A DNA stretch of 64,000 nt from positions 10,287,265 through 10,351,264 of the forward strand of contig NC_053134.1 of the NCBI RefSeq assembly GCF_010015445.1. Direction: 5' to 3'. How positions within the stretch are numbered: the first letter of the stretch is position 1; the number at the start of each line of letters is the position of its first letter. Both the position numbers and the translations under genes were made by a program. This stretch comes from Perca fluviatilis (lineage: Eukaryota; Chordata; Actinopteri; Perciformes; Percidae). Positions 24,241-40,663 of the stretch are shown here, in pieces. The notes beneath the pieces are model-generated. The model ran no database searches. It was not told where the DNA came from and saw only the letters and a list, made by a program, of their open reading frames with translations.

Positions 24241-24804
24241 TTTTAAATTAGCTCAACTTGTTCTTAAAATGTTGAAGAATCACAGTGTCTTGAAATTCAG
24301 CAGTATAAGCTAACTGCGTGTCAAGGAATAACACTTCTGATGGGCAAATTCTTGAAATAAGTTGAAATGAAATGCGCACAAGTGAACTTATCTCAGCCCC
24401 ATTGGGAGTTTTAGACTCGGCATGAGATAAAATTACTTTGTTAGGGTGAAATCTTTTTTGCGCTGCAGAAACAGCTGATATTAATAGAGGAGGGTAAGGA
24501 ACGGAGGGTGTAGAGAGAGAGATGTGCTGATAGAGGGATGGAGAGATGACAGAATCATTATGTTGAATGCTCGCTCAGTTGCTCTCTTTCTTTCTTTCTC
24601 TCATTTCTAAACTAAAATCTGAACCTCACATTGCTGTTTCCCAGGCTGCTCCAGACAGCAAGCGCAGACATGCTGATGGTGACTGGCATCCAGGCCATTT
24701 TCACAAATGAAAGGAGCTTTCACAAATGATCTGTCACTCCTTTTCTCTGTCTCAAATCCCTGTGCTCTTCTCGATATAATGCCATGTTTCTGCACCAGGC
24801 TAGG

Positions 24805-26896
<2,092 letters not shown>

Positions 26897-27238
26897 TTTT
26901 GTCAGCAGTTATGTAGTATGTTATCTCTGAGGCTGCAAATATCTATACTCTGCCTTTGTATCTGCTTAAAGCCTGTAGCTTTCTTTAAAATCAGAGCCTA
27001 AATTATTTTTAAAGCACTCTCAGCTGATTGAGTTTAAATATACTTAACAAACACATTAAACATCATACTATGCAAGGATTAGGGCCTGCCAACTACCAAT
27101 TATGATTATTTTGTCTTGTTTTATCTATAAAATGTAACCTATTCAAACTGCTTTTTTGGTCTTTTTTTACTATCATTTAAGACAAAGATTAGCAGAAAAT
27201 TCTCACTTTTGAGAAGTTGGAACCACAAGATTTTGGCT

Positions 27239-27746
27239 TTAAGTGTAACTCTCGCCAAAATGCATCCTAGGGTATTTTTGTGAATGTACGTGAGTCAAAC
27301 TTTAGTTTAAAAGCATAATTAGGACCGAATCGCCACTTTTAATTTTCACCGTTTTCTCGTTTTGGGGTCAAATGGCCTTTTGAATGGGAGAGCTAGGGGC
27401 ACTCTCATGCTAGTCTCAAAATAGCTATTTTCGAAATACTAAGAAGGCTCGACACAACATGAAACTTTGCTTCAAGTATCACCAGGAGGTCTACACCTTA
27501 ACGCAAGCATTGACAACATTCTTTGTGTACACAGATTTACTAAAAAGAGAGTTTTTGAGCAACTCACCTCAGCTGTTGTTGTTCCCCCTAGCTCTCCCAT
27601 TCAAAAGGCCATTTGACCCAAAAACGAGAATACGGTGAATCTTAAAAGTGGCGATTCGGTCCTAAATATGCTTTTAAACTAAAGTTTGACTCACAAACAT
27701 TCACAAAAATACCCTAGGATGCATTTTGGTGAGAGATACGCTTTAA
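27239..27746. mobile_element. Palindromic TTAA-flanked MITE
   Basis: TTAA at both limits. Arms about 27243-27398 and 27588-27742 share CCAAAATGCATCCTAGGGTA and GGTCAAATGGCCTTTTGAAT in inverse orientation. No coding. Confidence 0.8.
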
Positions 27747-27785
27747 CGATTATCAAAATAGTGGCTGATTAATTGTCGACTAAAC

Positions 27786-27960
27786 CAGTGGCTCCCAACC
27801 TGGGGGGGTTGCAAAGGGTCCCATGATGCAACAAAAAAATGTTGCTTACTCTTACTGCTTTGGGGCCCCTAATATCATTTAAATTTAACAGTCTGAGAGT
27901 CTCTTTGGTTGAACTGCCCACCAATAATGTCCACAGTAAAGTGATTGATTACCTGCGATT
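27786..27960 (+). mobile_element. hAT-type MITE fragment (CAGTGGYTCCCAACC end)
   Basis: CAGTGGCTCCCAACCTGGGG is a typical left end; the right end is not visible. Limits approximate. Confidence 0.4.
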
Positions 27961-29618
27961 AGGAGTTGCATGTAGACTTTTCTTCATTTGGGTCTCACAA
28001 GCTAAAAAAAAAGAAGTATAATTTCTGCCCTAGCAAGGAAGCAAATTTAAAAGTTGTGAGCAGCAAATGCTTTGAGCTTACTCATATTCAAGTTTGTAGA
28101 GCTACAATGCATATGATTACCCTGGTTTTCAATTAAAATGTCAGGTGACATCTCATTCCAAGGTCACAGAATTGTAGATCTTTAAACTGTTTTTAATTCT
28201 TAAAGTAAGGAGATTTTAAACTAGACTGTGTGGCAGTTTCTTTGGGAGTTGTTGTGTTGATTAAACAGAACTTTTTCATTTTTTTTCAATTTTCACATTT
28301 TCATTTTAGTCCTCTAAGCACATTACATTAAATTAGTCAGACCTTTCTCGTGTGTTTGTTTTAGCACTCTGGGAGAGCAGGAGAAAAATCTGTCTGAGGC
28401 TTTTGTTAGCTTTAAATTAAGCTTGAACACAAACTCCAGAGAGAGTTTGTATTCATAACTTAAGTCATAGTTCAGGTTGGCATTCAAAACAGACAGCCAG
28501 TAATTGACTTGGCGTATGAGGGTGACTTTTGAGATCAAAATTGAAGGTTGAATGGAAGAATTGCAATGAAACAAATCATCAAAATGCTGTTTTATCCAAA
28601 CTAGTTGTGCCAAGATTTAGGTGCTTCTCTGTTTGTGATTTGCTTGTGATTTGTAATACAGTGAAACTGAATGCCTGCAATCCTTCGGAGTTCTCCAACA
28701 ATCCAAAGAGCTCTCCTTCTCTCCTCCTACTCTGGCGATGGCAATGTGGGAGTCAAGTCACTGCTAGCCCAGGATTTTATTGATCGGTTATGGAGGAGTC
28801 CTCTCTGGCAGATTCCCTTGTTGCCTATTACTCATCTGGGTAACTGTGTGGCGTGTCAGCCTGTCTGACACTGTAATGCATCAAAAAAAGGATGAACTAG
28901 AAGGTGTGTTGATGGTACATGAAGTTTTCCTTCATGTGAAGGAGGCTCCTGCCCTCTCTTTTTTCTTAAGCCATTACTGTAATGCTGAGCATGAATAATC
29001 TCTCTGCTGGCTGGAACGATAGCAACTTTTTAACGCTCTCATTGATTTCACTGACAAAACAGTGGATTACAACTGTAATTTCACTATTCACACCAGCAAT
29101 ATTTTACTTTGTGGAAGACTTGAACAGGCAATTCAGGCCCTGGAGATAAAACGAATAGGTCCTTGAATGAATTTGTATTTGACTAATTGCACAAAAGAGC
29201 CGTCTGCAGTGACTGCGAAACAAAGAGAGATCTTTTTATAAGGAAACAAAAGTCAGGAAGGAAGGCAGCATTGTGACGGATTGTTTTTACAATGGTAGAG
29301 TGCAAAACTCTCTTTGTTCTTTGTTTTTTTCATTCTCCTCCTCTCTAGTAGTGGTTTCTGTTAGCAAATATTCACTCCCATCATGAGATCATCTGCATTA
29401 GTGCTCATCAAAGTCCAATTTTACGCTGTGAAGCACAAAATGAGAACTGTTGCTATCATCTAGAAGCCAGCATGCAGCGTTGTATGCTCTCTATTAATGA
29501 AAAATAAAGTTCAACCAACAATTAGGACTAAGAATATACCAGCTAAAATCAGTTTGATACATTCTGTACATAAATGCACATTTCTTTAAGATAGGATCCC
29601 TCTAGTTTGGGCAGTAAA
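27961..29618. other. AT-rich intron
   Basis: Nothing recognised; open frames up to 96 codons have no domain. Confidence 0.5.
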
Positions 29619-29762
29619 GACAGAGCAGAGCAGGATTACCAGGGCTCGGTTTACAACTATCGCCATTTCTAGCCACTGGGGGATCATAGGCAGGCTGGGG
29701 GGGACGCATATCAATGTTAAAAAACCTCATAAAGTGAAATTTTCATGCCATGGGACCTTTAA
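29619..29762 (-). mobile_element. Truncated TTAA-type MITE (same family as 16915)
   Basis: Inverse of the left part of 16915-17448: shares AACCTCATAAAGTGAAATTT and CATGCCATGGGACCTTTAA. The TTAA end (29759-29762) is intact, the other end is missing. Confidence 0.75.
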
Positions 29763-29772
29763 CCTCTTTAAT

Positions 29773-30021
29773 ATATTGGTTTCCAACCTGGTGGGACCCT
29801 CCAAGGGGTCCCAAGATAGATCAAGGGTGTTCACAAGATTATTAACAAGTACATTTTGTTAAAGACAAGAAAGCATATATGTGCTATATAACATTTGTTT
29901 TTGTTGCAATCTGAGAGGGTAAAAAACACTCATAAAAATATATAACCTTTAAAAAGAGACCACTAGTAAACTTCCTTTTAAAGGGCCACAAGCAACAACA
30001 AAAAGGATGTGAACCACTGCT
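29773..30021. mobile_element. Probable hAT-type MITE
   Basis: Left end TTGGTTTCCAACCTGG and right end GTGAACCACTGC are degenerate forms of CAGTGGTTCCCAACC and its inverse. No coding. Confidence 0.45.
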
Positions 30022-30040
30022 TTAAAAGTTTCTCCAGTAG

Positions 30041-30682
30041 TTAAAGGTGCAGTAAGCGATGTTTGCGCGAAGATTGTTGATATTTGAAAGAAACTGCTAA
30101 ACAAATACAGCCCCCGAAATTGGGGAGAAATGACCAGCATTGGCTGTCAAGATTACAGCTATCTCGATTAAGCATGCAGCTACTTGATATTTAGCACTAG
30201 GCTAACATTAGATTGTAATGGAACAAAGCAGCACTTTCTACCGTCAAAAGTCGCAGATAAAGGCTTACACTACCCATTCTGACATGTTTCAGCAGGAATT
30301 CAACCCAAAATTGGGGAGAATTTAACAACACTGGCAGCCAAGATGACTTTTTACTGCCGTTAGCATGTAGCTACCTGCGACGATGTTAACACAACCGTAG
30401 TAGCGTAGTAGAAAAACACTCCCGTCCTGCCTCTCTGGAGCAGATGACCAATCATAGCAGGCCGCCTAAGAGTTGCGTAATACTTAGCCGAGAGTAGAGA
30501 AAACTGTTGAAACCGGAGCGTTCAGAACCGTTGGAAATCTGAACGTTTGAGGACACTGTGGTTTCTATAATTAATGTTTACCTCATTATTTGAAGTTTTG
30601 GCAATGTCTAACATGAAAATCTGACATTATAACATTGTAGATGTGACAGAAAATACGAAAAAGCATAATATGTCCCCTTTAA
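30041..30682. mobile_element. TTAA-ended MITEs, composite
   Basis: Left end TTAAAGGTGCAGTAAGCGAT and right end CATAATATGTCCCCTTTAA are bounded by TTAA but do not match each other well, which suggests two different TTAA families joined. Internal CACTCCCGTCCTGCCTCTCT and GGAGAATTTAACAACACTGG belong to the body. Confidence 0.55.
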
Positions 30683-30883
30683 GGATTTGTTCGGTTCAGT
30701 AGTAGCATCTCGGTGTGTGTGTGGCTCTGTGCTGCATCATACTCTCTCCATCTCTCCCGCCTTCTCGCCCCGTGTCACTTTGTCATCCGTGGCCCTCGCA
30801 CATCTGCCTGGTTGTGATAATAGCTACCCCTGTCAACAAGAAGCAGGGGAGGGCAGCAGAACGCCGAGGGGCCTCGATAGCTC

Positions 30884-30921
30884 TCACACACACACACACA
30901 CACATACACACACACACACAC
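30884..30921. repeat. (CA)n microsatellite
   Basis: CA run with one ACAT interruption. Confidence 0.9.
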
Positions 30922-31739
30922 TGCATCAGCCACACAATATCAATTAAATTACAAAACGTGTTCCCGGCCTGATGATCATAGGATCGGTAAATGTTTGCCT
31001 GCTCAATGAACCCTTGGTTGCTGTCTGGAGCTGGTAGGTAGTTTGCATGCAGGATGTTCATGGAAGGATGGACAGACAAGTGGGGTGAAGAAAAGAAGAG
31101 GAGGATGAGAGGAGGAACGAAGGAAGAGAGAGAGAAAGTGCAGCATGAGCTACAAGTTTGAAATCCTCACCGTATCTTTTACTTTCTCTCTTATTCTACA
31201 ACACATACACAATTTAAGGTTTTTTTTCTAGACAAAACTACTGAAGGTACTCAGTAATCACAGCTACTGGAGCACAATCTCTGAATACCACTTACACTAA
31301 TATCATAGTAACACTGCAAAAAATGCCCATTTTAACAAATCACAATTACCTTATTATGCAGTTTTTTTAGCCACCCAAAGCAGCATGTCTATCAGCCACA
31401 GCTGTACTTTGTGTTTGGTGCTAAATAGCAAATGCTGAGTATTGTATATTGTACATATTGTATATATGTATTGCTGAGTATTCCAGGTCATTCGAATGTT
31501 TGAGAGAACGCCTGTGAATGAGCAGGCATTCATACCTTTGTGATTGTGTGTGTCTTTGTGTCTTGTTTTGTGTGTGTTCTCATTCTTTTTAATGGAAAGG
31601 TCTTTGGCAACAGCTGCGATTTCCTGGCCCGATCTAAACCAGGCAAACTAGACAGGCTGTACTGTCTGCTCTGTGTCTCCCAGACAACCACTGGGGGTGA
31701 AACTGAGGGGTCAGAGGGATAGGGCGACACAGGGAGAGT

Positions 31740-31770
31740 TTTTTTTTTTTTTTTTTTGTGTGTGTGTTTG

Positions 31771-31864
<94 letters not shown>
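31740..31864. repeat. Poly-T followed by (GT)n
   Basis: T18 at 31740-31757, short GT, then GT at 31772-31864 (93 bp). Confidence 0.95.
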
Positions 31865-31865
<1 letters not shown>

Positions 31866-31989
31866 GCTGTCTCGAGGATGTTTTGCTGCTGATTCAGAGG
31901 CCCAATATAGAACAGAACACCCGTGCATTTGAATGCGTTGCTGCACGTGTTGCATTTTTGCTCAGTTTTTAGGGGATGGCAGTGTCTAC

Positions 31990-32165
31990 CCATTGGTCCC
32001 TTGGTGGAATACTTTGAATCCATTGTGAAATATCTTGAGAACTATTGGATGTATTGTTACAAAATTTGGTAAGACCTTCATGGTCCCCACAGAATGACTT
32101 TGGTGATCCCTGGAGTTTGTTATAGTGCTGCCAAGAGGGTCAAAAGTTTCACAGCAACCTTTCGC
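31990..32165. repeat. Dispersed repeat (CTTCATGGTCCCCA type)
   Basis: CTTGAGAACTATTGGATGTA and CCTTCATGGTCCCCACAGAA with TGACTTTGGTGATCCCTGGA match a remembered teleost repeat. Ends unresolved. Confidence 0.45.
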
Positions 32166-33541
<1,376 letters not shown>

Positions 33542-33644
33542 GCCCACAGGTCACAGTATGTAGCCTGAAGATGTAAAGCTGAGCCATGCAAATCCTTTCT
33601 CTTTCTGTTTCTCTAAAACACACACACACGCACGCACACACACA

Positions 33645-34566
33645 TTTCCTCAGACATCTCTGCACCCACTCACATTCTCTCAATGCAGAACATTCCACAT
33701 TTCCATCCTACTTTATAAGTCAAGAGGAATCCAACATGTGCTATAGAGGTTTTGCCAGCAGAGCCTTGTGCAGCAGATGTAAGTGTATCATATGATATCG
33801 AGAATGCTCTCTATAGCACTGGGACCTTTCTTCAACATGACACACTGATGTGGGTTTGTTTAGGTCAGGGCTAAATTATACTGAGCTGTTAATACACTCA
33901 GGTCATGTTCATGTTGTCCAAACTGGATGTGCTGTAATAGCTGCCGTACTGCAAAGTCTCGCCAGTTCTTAAAACAATTACACGCTGACTCAACACTTGA
34001 TCCAGTGGCCCGCCATTGTAAATGCTTAAAAGTTTTTGGCTTACTGCCTGTGCTATTTACTGTAACTGAGATTTAAGATGCTGTAAAATTAGATTATTAT
34101 TTGATGATTCGCAGTCTCTCAAACGCACACGGCAGTTGGAAATTGGATGAGAAAAATCAATAATGCAAAAATTGAATTATAAAAATATAATTTGCTGCAC
34201 AAATGTACTGTAGTTGCAGTGTTTATTGTTTTGATATACTCTTAATAAACATATTATACTGGCTAATTTGTAGCTTAATTATCCTCTTAATTTTCTCCCC
34301 ACTTTGTTGCAATAATTAATCCTGGAAACATATTCTCATCTATCTTTTTGCTGAGAGGGCCTTGTTTGCTGTAAACTGCTGTGATATGTAACCTCTTCCT
34401 CTATCCTCTAAACCACATATGTCCAGTGCTAATGGTTTAAAAAGTCTTGCTTTCTTTAATATCTGCAGTGGAAACTGTGGTATGGTTAGTAAAGATTGTG
34501 ATTATGGCAAATAAACTATGTTTAAGGTTATAGTTTGGGTTAGGCTTGGATTATGTTTGGCTATGG
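33645..34566. other. AT-rich intron
   Basis: Nothing recognised. Confidence 0.5.
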
Positions 34567-34717
34567 TTAAAGGAATAGACAGACATTTAAAATGAGAGTA
34601 AAATGAGAAGATTGCTATTGCTGTGAGTGGCACCTCACCAGAGAAAGAGAGGTAGCAATCTTCTCACTTTACTCTCGACAAGCATATGTTGCCCAAAATG
34701 TTGAACTATTCCTTTAA
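34567..34717. mobile_element. Small TTAA-flanked MITE (151 bp)
   Basis: TTAAAGGAATAG at the left, CTATTCCTTTAA at the right, and an internal inverted repeat AGAAGATTGCTA/TAGCAATCTTCT. Same terminal type as 44733-45034. Confidence 0.7.
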
Positions 34718-35842
34718 GGTTTGGCAACTAAAACACTTGGTTACGGTTAATAAATAGGCAAACGTTAATTGCAGGTCTGTGATGACATGCAAACTCCAGG
34801 CTCCCACATGAAAGTCTGGCGCGCTACACACCCATCCACCACTTGACCTTCACTCTGACTCTCCACCCCGCTACATAAAGGACACACTTTTTTTTGTGTT
34901 GACAATCATGAGCTGCAGAATTGTCCAATATGACCTTATTTCCTAGAATACTGGAAAATCTGTTTTTTAAAACTAGTAGGAAATTAAACAGCTTGTGAAT
35001 GGAGGGGTTGCCAGTTAAAATCCTGGCTAAAGTGAATGTTTCCTCTAAATGATTAAATCTGGTTAGATAATAAGCTTTGCCTGTAACTTTCCAGGCTTTC
35101 CAGCTCCTATAAACACCTCATAATGCATCACGCCGTTGCACCGGAAACAATGGATTCGGTCGGTGGCCCTTTTAACACGTACCATTACCTAATTCACACC
35201 ACTGCTGTCACACGTCTGACCCCAGCTGTTAAGCTGATAGTGACCTGTCTTAGCGAACCGAGACAGTACAACCGGATTGGCCACTTTGCAGGTTGGGTGA
35301 CCTAATATTAACTGTCACAGTGTTTGAGTGAGAAAATGGGAGGGTGGCTGAGACTGTGATTGATGTTTGTTGCTTAGGTGTATTTGGCTTAGCTGTCCCA
35401 CATCAATCACTAATATGGATCTGTGGACTCAAGCAATGCATGGAACTGCTCCGAAGTCACACATCCTCAAGTGTTTCCCTTCAGAATAAACCTCGCTGGA
35501 ACGATGACGCATTTTTTTTTCTTCTTGGTCTGGTGTGCTGCATATGAAGTAGGTCATACTGTATGTGCTCTGTAGTACAGTGCTATCCATGTGTCCATGC
35601 ATTTTTCATCAGCCTCCCTGTGTGTGTGAGAGAGAGAGGTTTGTGTGCTGTTAGTGTGCGTGTTTGGCCTCTGTCTTTGAGCTGAGCAGGGATGTCTTCC
35701 CGGGAAATCTCCCTCAGTGTTTCTGCTCCTCTATCGTTAATTAGAAAGGGCAGCAAAGAAGACGGAGAGAGTGAATGGAGGAGTGTCTGAGAGAGCCTAC
35801 AGGGTGGTACAGTAAACCAAGAGAGAGGATGAAAGTGGGAGT

Positions 35843-35847
<5 letters not shown>
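34718..35847. other. Intron without named elements
   Basis: A 60-codon frame at 35123-35305 has no recognisable domain. Nothing else seen. Confidence 0.45.

Positions 35848-35888
<41 letters not shown>
35848..35888. repeat. (GA)n microsatellite
   Basis: About 20 GA units. Confidence 0.95.
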
Positions 35889-35891
<3 letters not shown>

Positions 35892-36849
35892 CATAGAGAA
35901 AGATGGGGGGAAATCCCCATGCCAAGAGGATACGCAGACACACAAAGCTGCAGTTACACTGCTTGACAATGAGAATTGCAATGACTAGCCATAGACGACC
36001 TATGTTCTTGCTTTGATTCTATAATATACTGTTAGTGCATTGTAATCTCCTACTCAGCTCACATTGCTTGCTGCAGCTGCTGCTGACCAGCTTATCCGTG
36101 TGGCAAGAATGCTGAAAGAAATTAGAATTCTGACTAATTAGGGACACAGATTTATGTTATGTAAAAAGCGTTTTAACAGAGCTCAGTTTTACGAATTGGT
36201 TGATGAGATGGAATGTTAATGATTCCTGTGGGCAAATTGGAGCATTGCAGCCACAGAGAATAAAGTAGAGGTGTGAGTAGAATTTACTTACTTAAGATAC
36301 ATAATTTCAAACTATTATTTAAGAATATACTGTATGCATTCGTACAAAAGCACATACTGAGAGTATTGCATAAATTCGTGGACATGATGACGATTAGAAA
36401 AATATATATTATATATATATATAAAGATATATTGACAGACAAAACAAGTTAAATATCTGTTCTGCAGCTTTCAATCCTTTGTATACCCTCACTATGATCG
36501 TAGGTGCACAGTGACATGCAGGGGTCAAAACACACTTCTAATAAAGGTTGAAGACAGCAGTTGGCTGAACTTGTTTGTGTGGTGCATTCTGTTTTCAGTT
36601 TTGTGATTTGTAAATCTCCACATAGTAAAGCCCTTATTTAGTGAACACTTAGATTACTAGTTATAACTAAGCTAAGTTTGAACTTATCAAACAGAAAAGT
36701 TGACCTTGTGGTTTTCTCAACTCTTGTTTCCCAGTCAAGAATAAACGGTGAACTTGGACTTAGCCAACATGTATGAGAAGTCCTTTACGAAGTCCTGTTA
36801 GTGGAGATTTTTAAATTTTAACATCTGCAATTCTGTGAAACAAATCTGT

Positions 36850-37098
36850 GTTTATATATGGTCTGTAAGGGTGTTTATTGTATAAATATTTTTGTTTTAT
36901 AGCTATTATTATTATAACTAATTCTATTTTTACTATTTCATATACTTTATGTATTTTTTCTCATATGTCTACTTAATGTGTATTTGTGTTATTCTGATGT
37001 GTGTAAACATTTTTCTTTTGAGCTGCTATAGCACAGGAATTTCCCCAGTGTGGGATTAATAAAGTTTATCTTATCTTATCTCGTATCTTATCTTATCT
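36850..37098 (+). mobile_element. LINE 3' end with (ATCTT)n tail
   Basis: CAGGAATTTCCCCAGTGTGG followed by GATTAATAAAGTTTATCTTA and further ATCTT units (37064-37098) is the classic 3' end of a teleost non-LTR element. Left limit approximate; no ORF. Confidence 0.65.
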
Positions 37099-37885
37099 GC
37101 CGACGAAGCTCAGTATTTAGAGACATGATTCAGGAAATAAAAGAAAGAAATACAGCCTGTTTGAGAAGTAGTCCTTGCGCTTTGGGGAGACTTACTGCTC
37201 ACTGTGGCTACCCGTGAACTTTAATTTAGACGCTAGAGGGGAGCGTGTTGTAATGCGAGGGGAGAAGGGTCATAGGGGGAGGGAAAGGGGTGACTCAAAT
37301 GGACCTTTGTCTGTCGGCATATTCAGTCTAAAATAAGCCTGTTTATGTGATTTGCAGCATTCCTACAGGCATAAACACAACCACATGACAGGACGAAGGG
37401 TCAAAACTAATCAGAGCCAAATGCAGGCAACTTTCTGCAGACAGATGATTTATTGTGGCTCATTCAATATCAGTCTTTCTAAAGATCTTTGCCTACAAAA
37501 AGACTTTAATGATTATATAATCCTATATGATTCATAACATGTCTGCTATTTAATAGAGCATTCATATCAACCTTTTCTAATGATGGCTTAATTTTGATCT
37601 TTTATGCAGTGGTTCCCAACCCTGTCAGATGAACTCACATACCGCTTCATCAATTCCCATTGTATGTTCCAAATGTATTTCATTTTTTTTTTTAAGTTGA
37701 TATAAATTTTTTCATGCAGTTGAACTGTCAAAATAAAGGTTGGTTTGGTCAGCAATTATACTACAACTTGGCGTGAAGCTGAATGTTTTAACCGTTTATC
37801 CAGTTTTAGCTAACCATTTTAACCATTTCTCCAATACTTTAAGCTAATCGCTTGAACTGTTTAGTCATTACTTTTAACTACCTGT

Positions 37886-38636
37886 TTAAAGTGCTCATAT
37901 AATACTCATTTTCAGGTTCATAATTGTATTTAGAGGTTGTACCAGAATAGGTTGATGTGGTTTAATTTTCAAAAAACACCATATTTTTGTTGTACTGCAC
38001 ATTGCTGCAGCTCCTCTTTTCACCCTGTGTGTTGAGCTCTCTGTTTTAGCCCTTGTGTTGACTTCGGGTCAAATTGACCCATTTTCAATTTTTGTTTTAT
38101 ATCATAAAATATGGGATGTAGAAATAAGCGCTGAAAATGTGTAGAAGAAAATGTTTACAATTTAAAACGTTGGAAAAAGCAAAAACAAACTGTGAAAAGA
38201 AGGCGTCAAAAACATTGGAAAAAGAAAGTGTTTTTTTTCAAGGTTGACGGGAGACAACACAAGGGTTAACTACAGAGTGAGGCATCACACTTCTGTTCCA
38301 TCTTTGTTGGGAGTCGCACATGCGCAGTAAGGACTGCTAGCTTGTCAGTTGCCGTGCTAGCAGCTAGGTGAGCATTATAACGTGTGTTACAAAGTGACGC
38401 ACATTCGTCACAGAAGTAAAGGCTGGACTACAACAGAGCTGTTTGGAGCAGTTGGTGAACAGTGTTTTCTGTTGGAGATGGTAAGTCCCTTTGGGGTGGA
38501 CTTGGGGCTTTTTCACTTTGTAAACCTATAACATGCACAAAAAACATATATATATATATATATATAATAAAAAATATATATATATATATATATAAAAGCA
38601 TAATATATATATAAAAGCATAATATGAGCACTTTAA
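37886..38636. mobile_element. TTAA-flanked MITE, middle layer of a nest
   Basis: TTAA at both ends; AGTGCTCATATAATACTCAT at left and, inverted, AGTGCTCATATTATGCTTTT at right. Carries a (TA)n tract at 38549-38605. It contains the smaller MITE 38050-38265. Confidence 0.8.
38050..38265. mobile_element. 216-bp MITE (CCCTTGTGTTG ends), inner layer
   Basis: CCCTTGTGTTGACTTCGGGT at left and GAGACAACACAAGGG at right; TTAA follows at 38266 and the left flank is TTAG, one change from TTAA. A second copy is at 63535-63738. Confidence 0.8.
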
Positions 38637-38859
38637 ACTTCTGTGCTCTCTTGCTAACTAGTTTTCACATACTCTTAGATAACTGCAAAATGTAGTGTTC
38701 AGATGACGTATTGTTAATATGAGGATGTATTCTTTTAATCAAATCATAATTTCTATTTTTTTCAAATTTAGTTGCGCTAATCTACAATCTTTCCATGTAT
38801 CCCCCGGCAACTGCAGAAGTACCCCCTGAGGTACAAGTACCCCTGGTTGGGAATCACTG

Positions 38860-40546
38860 TCATATGCTACTTAACTTCAGCTTTGCTCAAATATTTCCAT
38901 AGTTGTTTAGATCTAGTAGTTTCATTTCTTACAGATCTATAAATGTGATTTGAGTCTAAAGAGCATAGCAGTAGTCAGGCGTTAGTAAATAAAAGTAAAT
39001 ATTAGAAGTTAGAAAATTAAAAAATGTTTTATTTGTTTTTTTCCGGTTTCCTTATTTACAATCCATTGATCACTTGTGACCTACAGGTCACCATGGATAC
39101 AAGTTAAAATAGATTAAAATACAATATTAACTGCTCGTGTTTACAGACAAATGTAGATGGCCATCGATACAAAAAATACAGTACATACATTATTACAACC
39201 AACTTTTCAAAGCAGCAGTTTTCCAACAGTGAAGCGTCTGTCATACTGTCATCAATCGTATCTTAGTGTCATACATCATCAGATTTGCAACATGTAAGCT
39301 GCAATTTACATCACAAGATTATTACAGCTTGCTTGTTTTCACACAGTCATTAATGAAACGTGATGCTGCCACCATTTGCAATCTAGTCGGCCTCCAGGTA
39401 ACATGGATCCTGATGATTAGATTGGATTCAGATTAACACCCACCCACATCTTAACACCAGTCTTAAGGTTAAAGAGGTCTACATTCAGCCATTTTACACA
39501 TTTAAAACCAAAACAAAGTGTGCACAGATCAGACAGGCGGCAGGAAACTTTTAGAGTGATAAACAAATGAGCTATCAGGAAGCTTAAGCATAGCGGGGAA
39601 AGTTTTAAAGAATGCAAATATCAGAAGAGGAAGTGACATGCAGACTAGTTAGAGACTGCAGCGATTCAGTTCCCATACGCTGAAAATTATTCACTTCAGA
39701 GACCAGTGTCATACTGTAGTACAGCTTGTTATTGAGCTTGTATCATTGCAGTGACCGTGAATGCACATCATATCAGATGAGTATCAGTGTGGGAGTTTCC
39801 CACGCTGCCCTCCATCTGTCTACTCACCCCTAACCGCGGCCAAGTGGGCATTTCCCACAATGTGGTCGAGTGTGTGTCTGCGTTTATGTGTGAGAGAAAG
39901 AAATGAATAAAGTGAGAGATGCATGCAAATAGGCAACATTTGCCTTGAATTCCTGAAACTGAGTAAAAAAAAGTTTCTTGGGGTTTCGCTGTTTGGGCCT
40001 GTGTGTTTGTGGGTGCTTTGTGATCTCCTTGAGAGTGTTTAAAAGTCTCTTAACCAGAAGAGCACATTAAACACAGTAACAGCCATCTCTCTTTGATTCA
40101 GAGTGCTTCATAAATACCTTTTAGGCCTTACACACCTCTCCTCTTACCAAGATTTACTGAAGCATGGGGACTGATAATGGCTTAATTCATGGAGTAATAT
40201 GACCCTCCTTGCTTTCTCTCTTTGTCTCCAACTCTTTCTTACATAACCGTCTGCTACCTGTACAGACAAACGCAGTCTCAATGCATAATGTGTGTGTTAC
40301 TTAAGGCTTTAAGTCTGACTTTTATGTACATTGCTGTAAGCACACACTCTTGTTGTGTTCTTAATAACCGTTGAAATGACCCATTTAGAATTGTCTGTTT
40401 ACGAGCTCTGGATGATCAGAGTTTTACAGCATACATTGCCCTGCATTGACAGTGGCCTTTATGGTCTTGCTCTGCTGCCATGTATTTATAGTATGTGTAA
40501 AAACTGCATGGCTGTTTGCATATATAATAACACAGCATGCTCACAC
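38860..40546. other. AT-rich intron
   Basis: Nothing recognised on either strand. Confidence 0.5.
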
Positions 40547-40564
40547 TGTGTGTGTGTGTGTGTG

Positions 40565-40655
<91 letters not shown>

Positions 40656-40663
40656 TGTGTGTG
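40547..40663. repeat. (TG)n microsatellite, about 117 bp
   Basis: Two interruptions (TTG near 40565 and TTTG near 40652). Confidence 0.95.

Larger units (their letters stand above)
37607..38859. mobile_element. hAT-type MITE, outer layer of a nest
   Basis: CAGTGGTTCCCAACCCTGTC at 37607 pairs with GGTTGGGAATCACTG ending 38859; CCCCCTGAGGTACAAGTACC lies just inside. Flanks CTTTTATG and TCATATGC match only loosely, so the 8-bp duplication is decayed. It is split by the TTAA element below. Confidence 0.65.
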
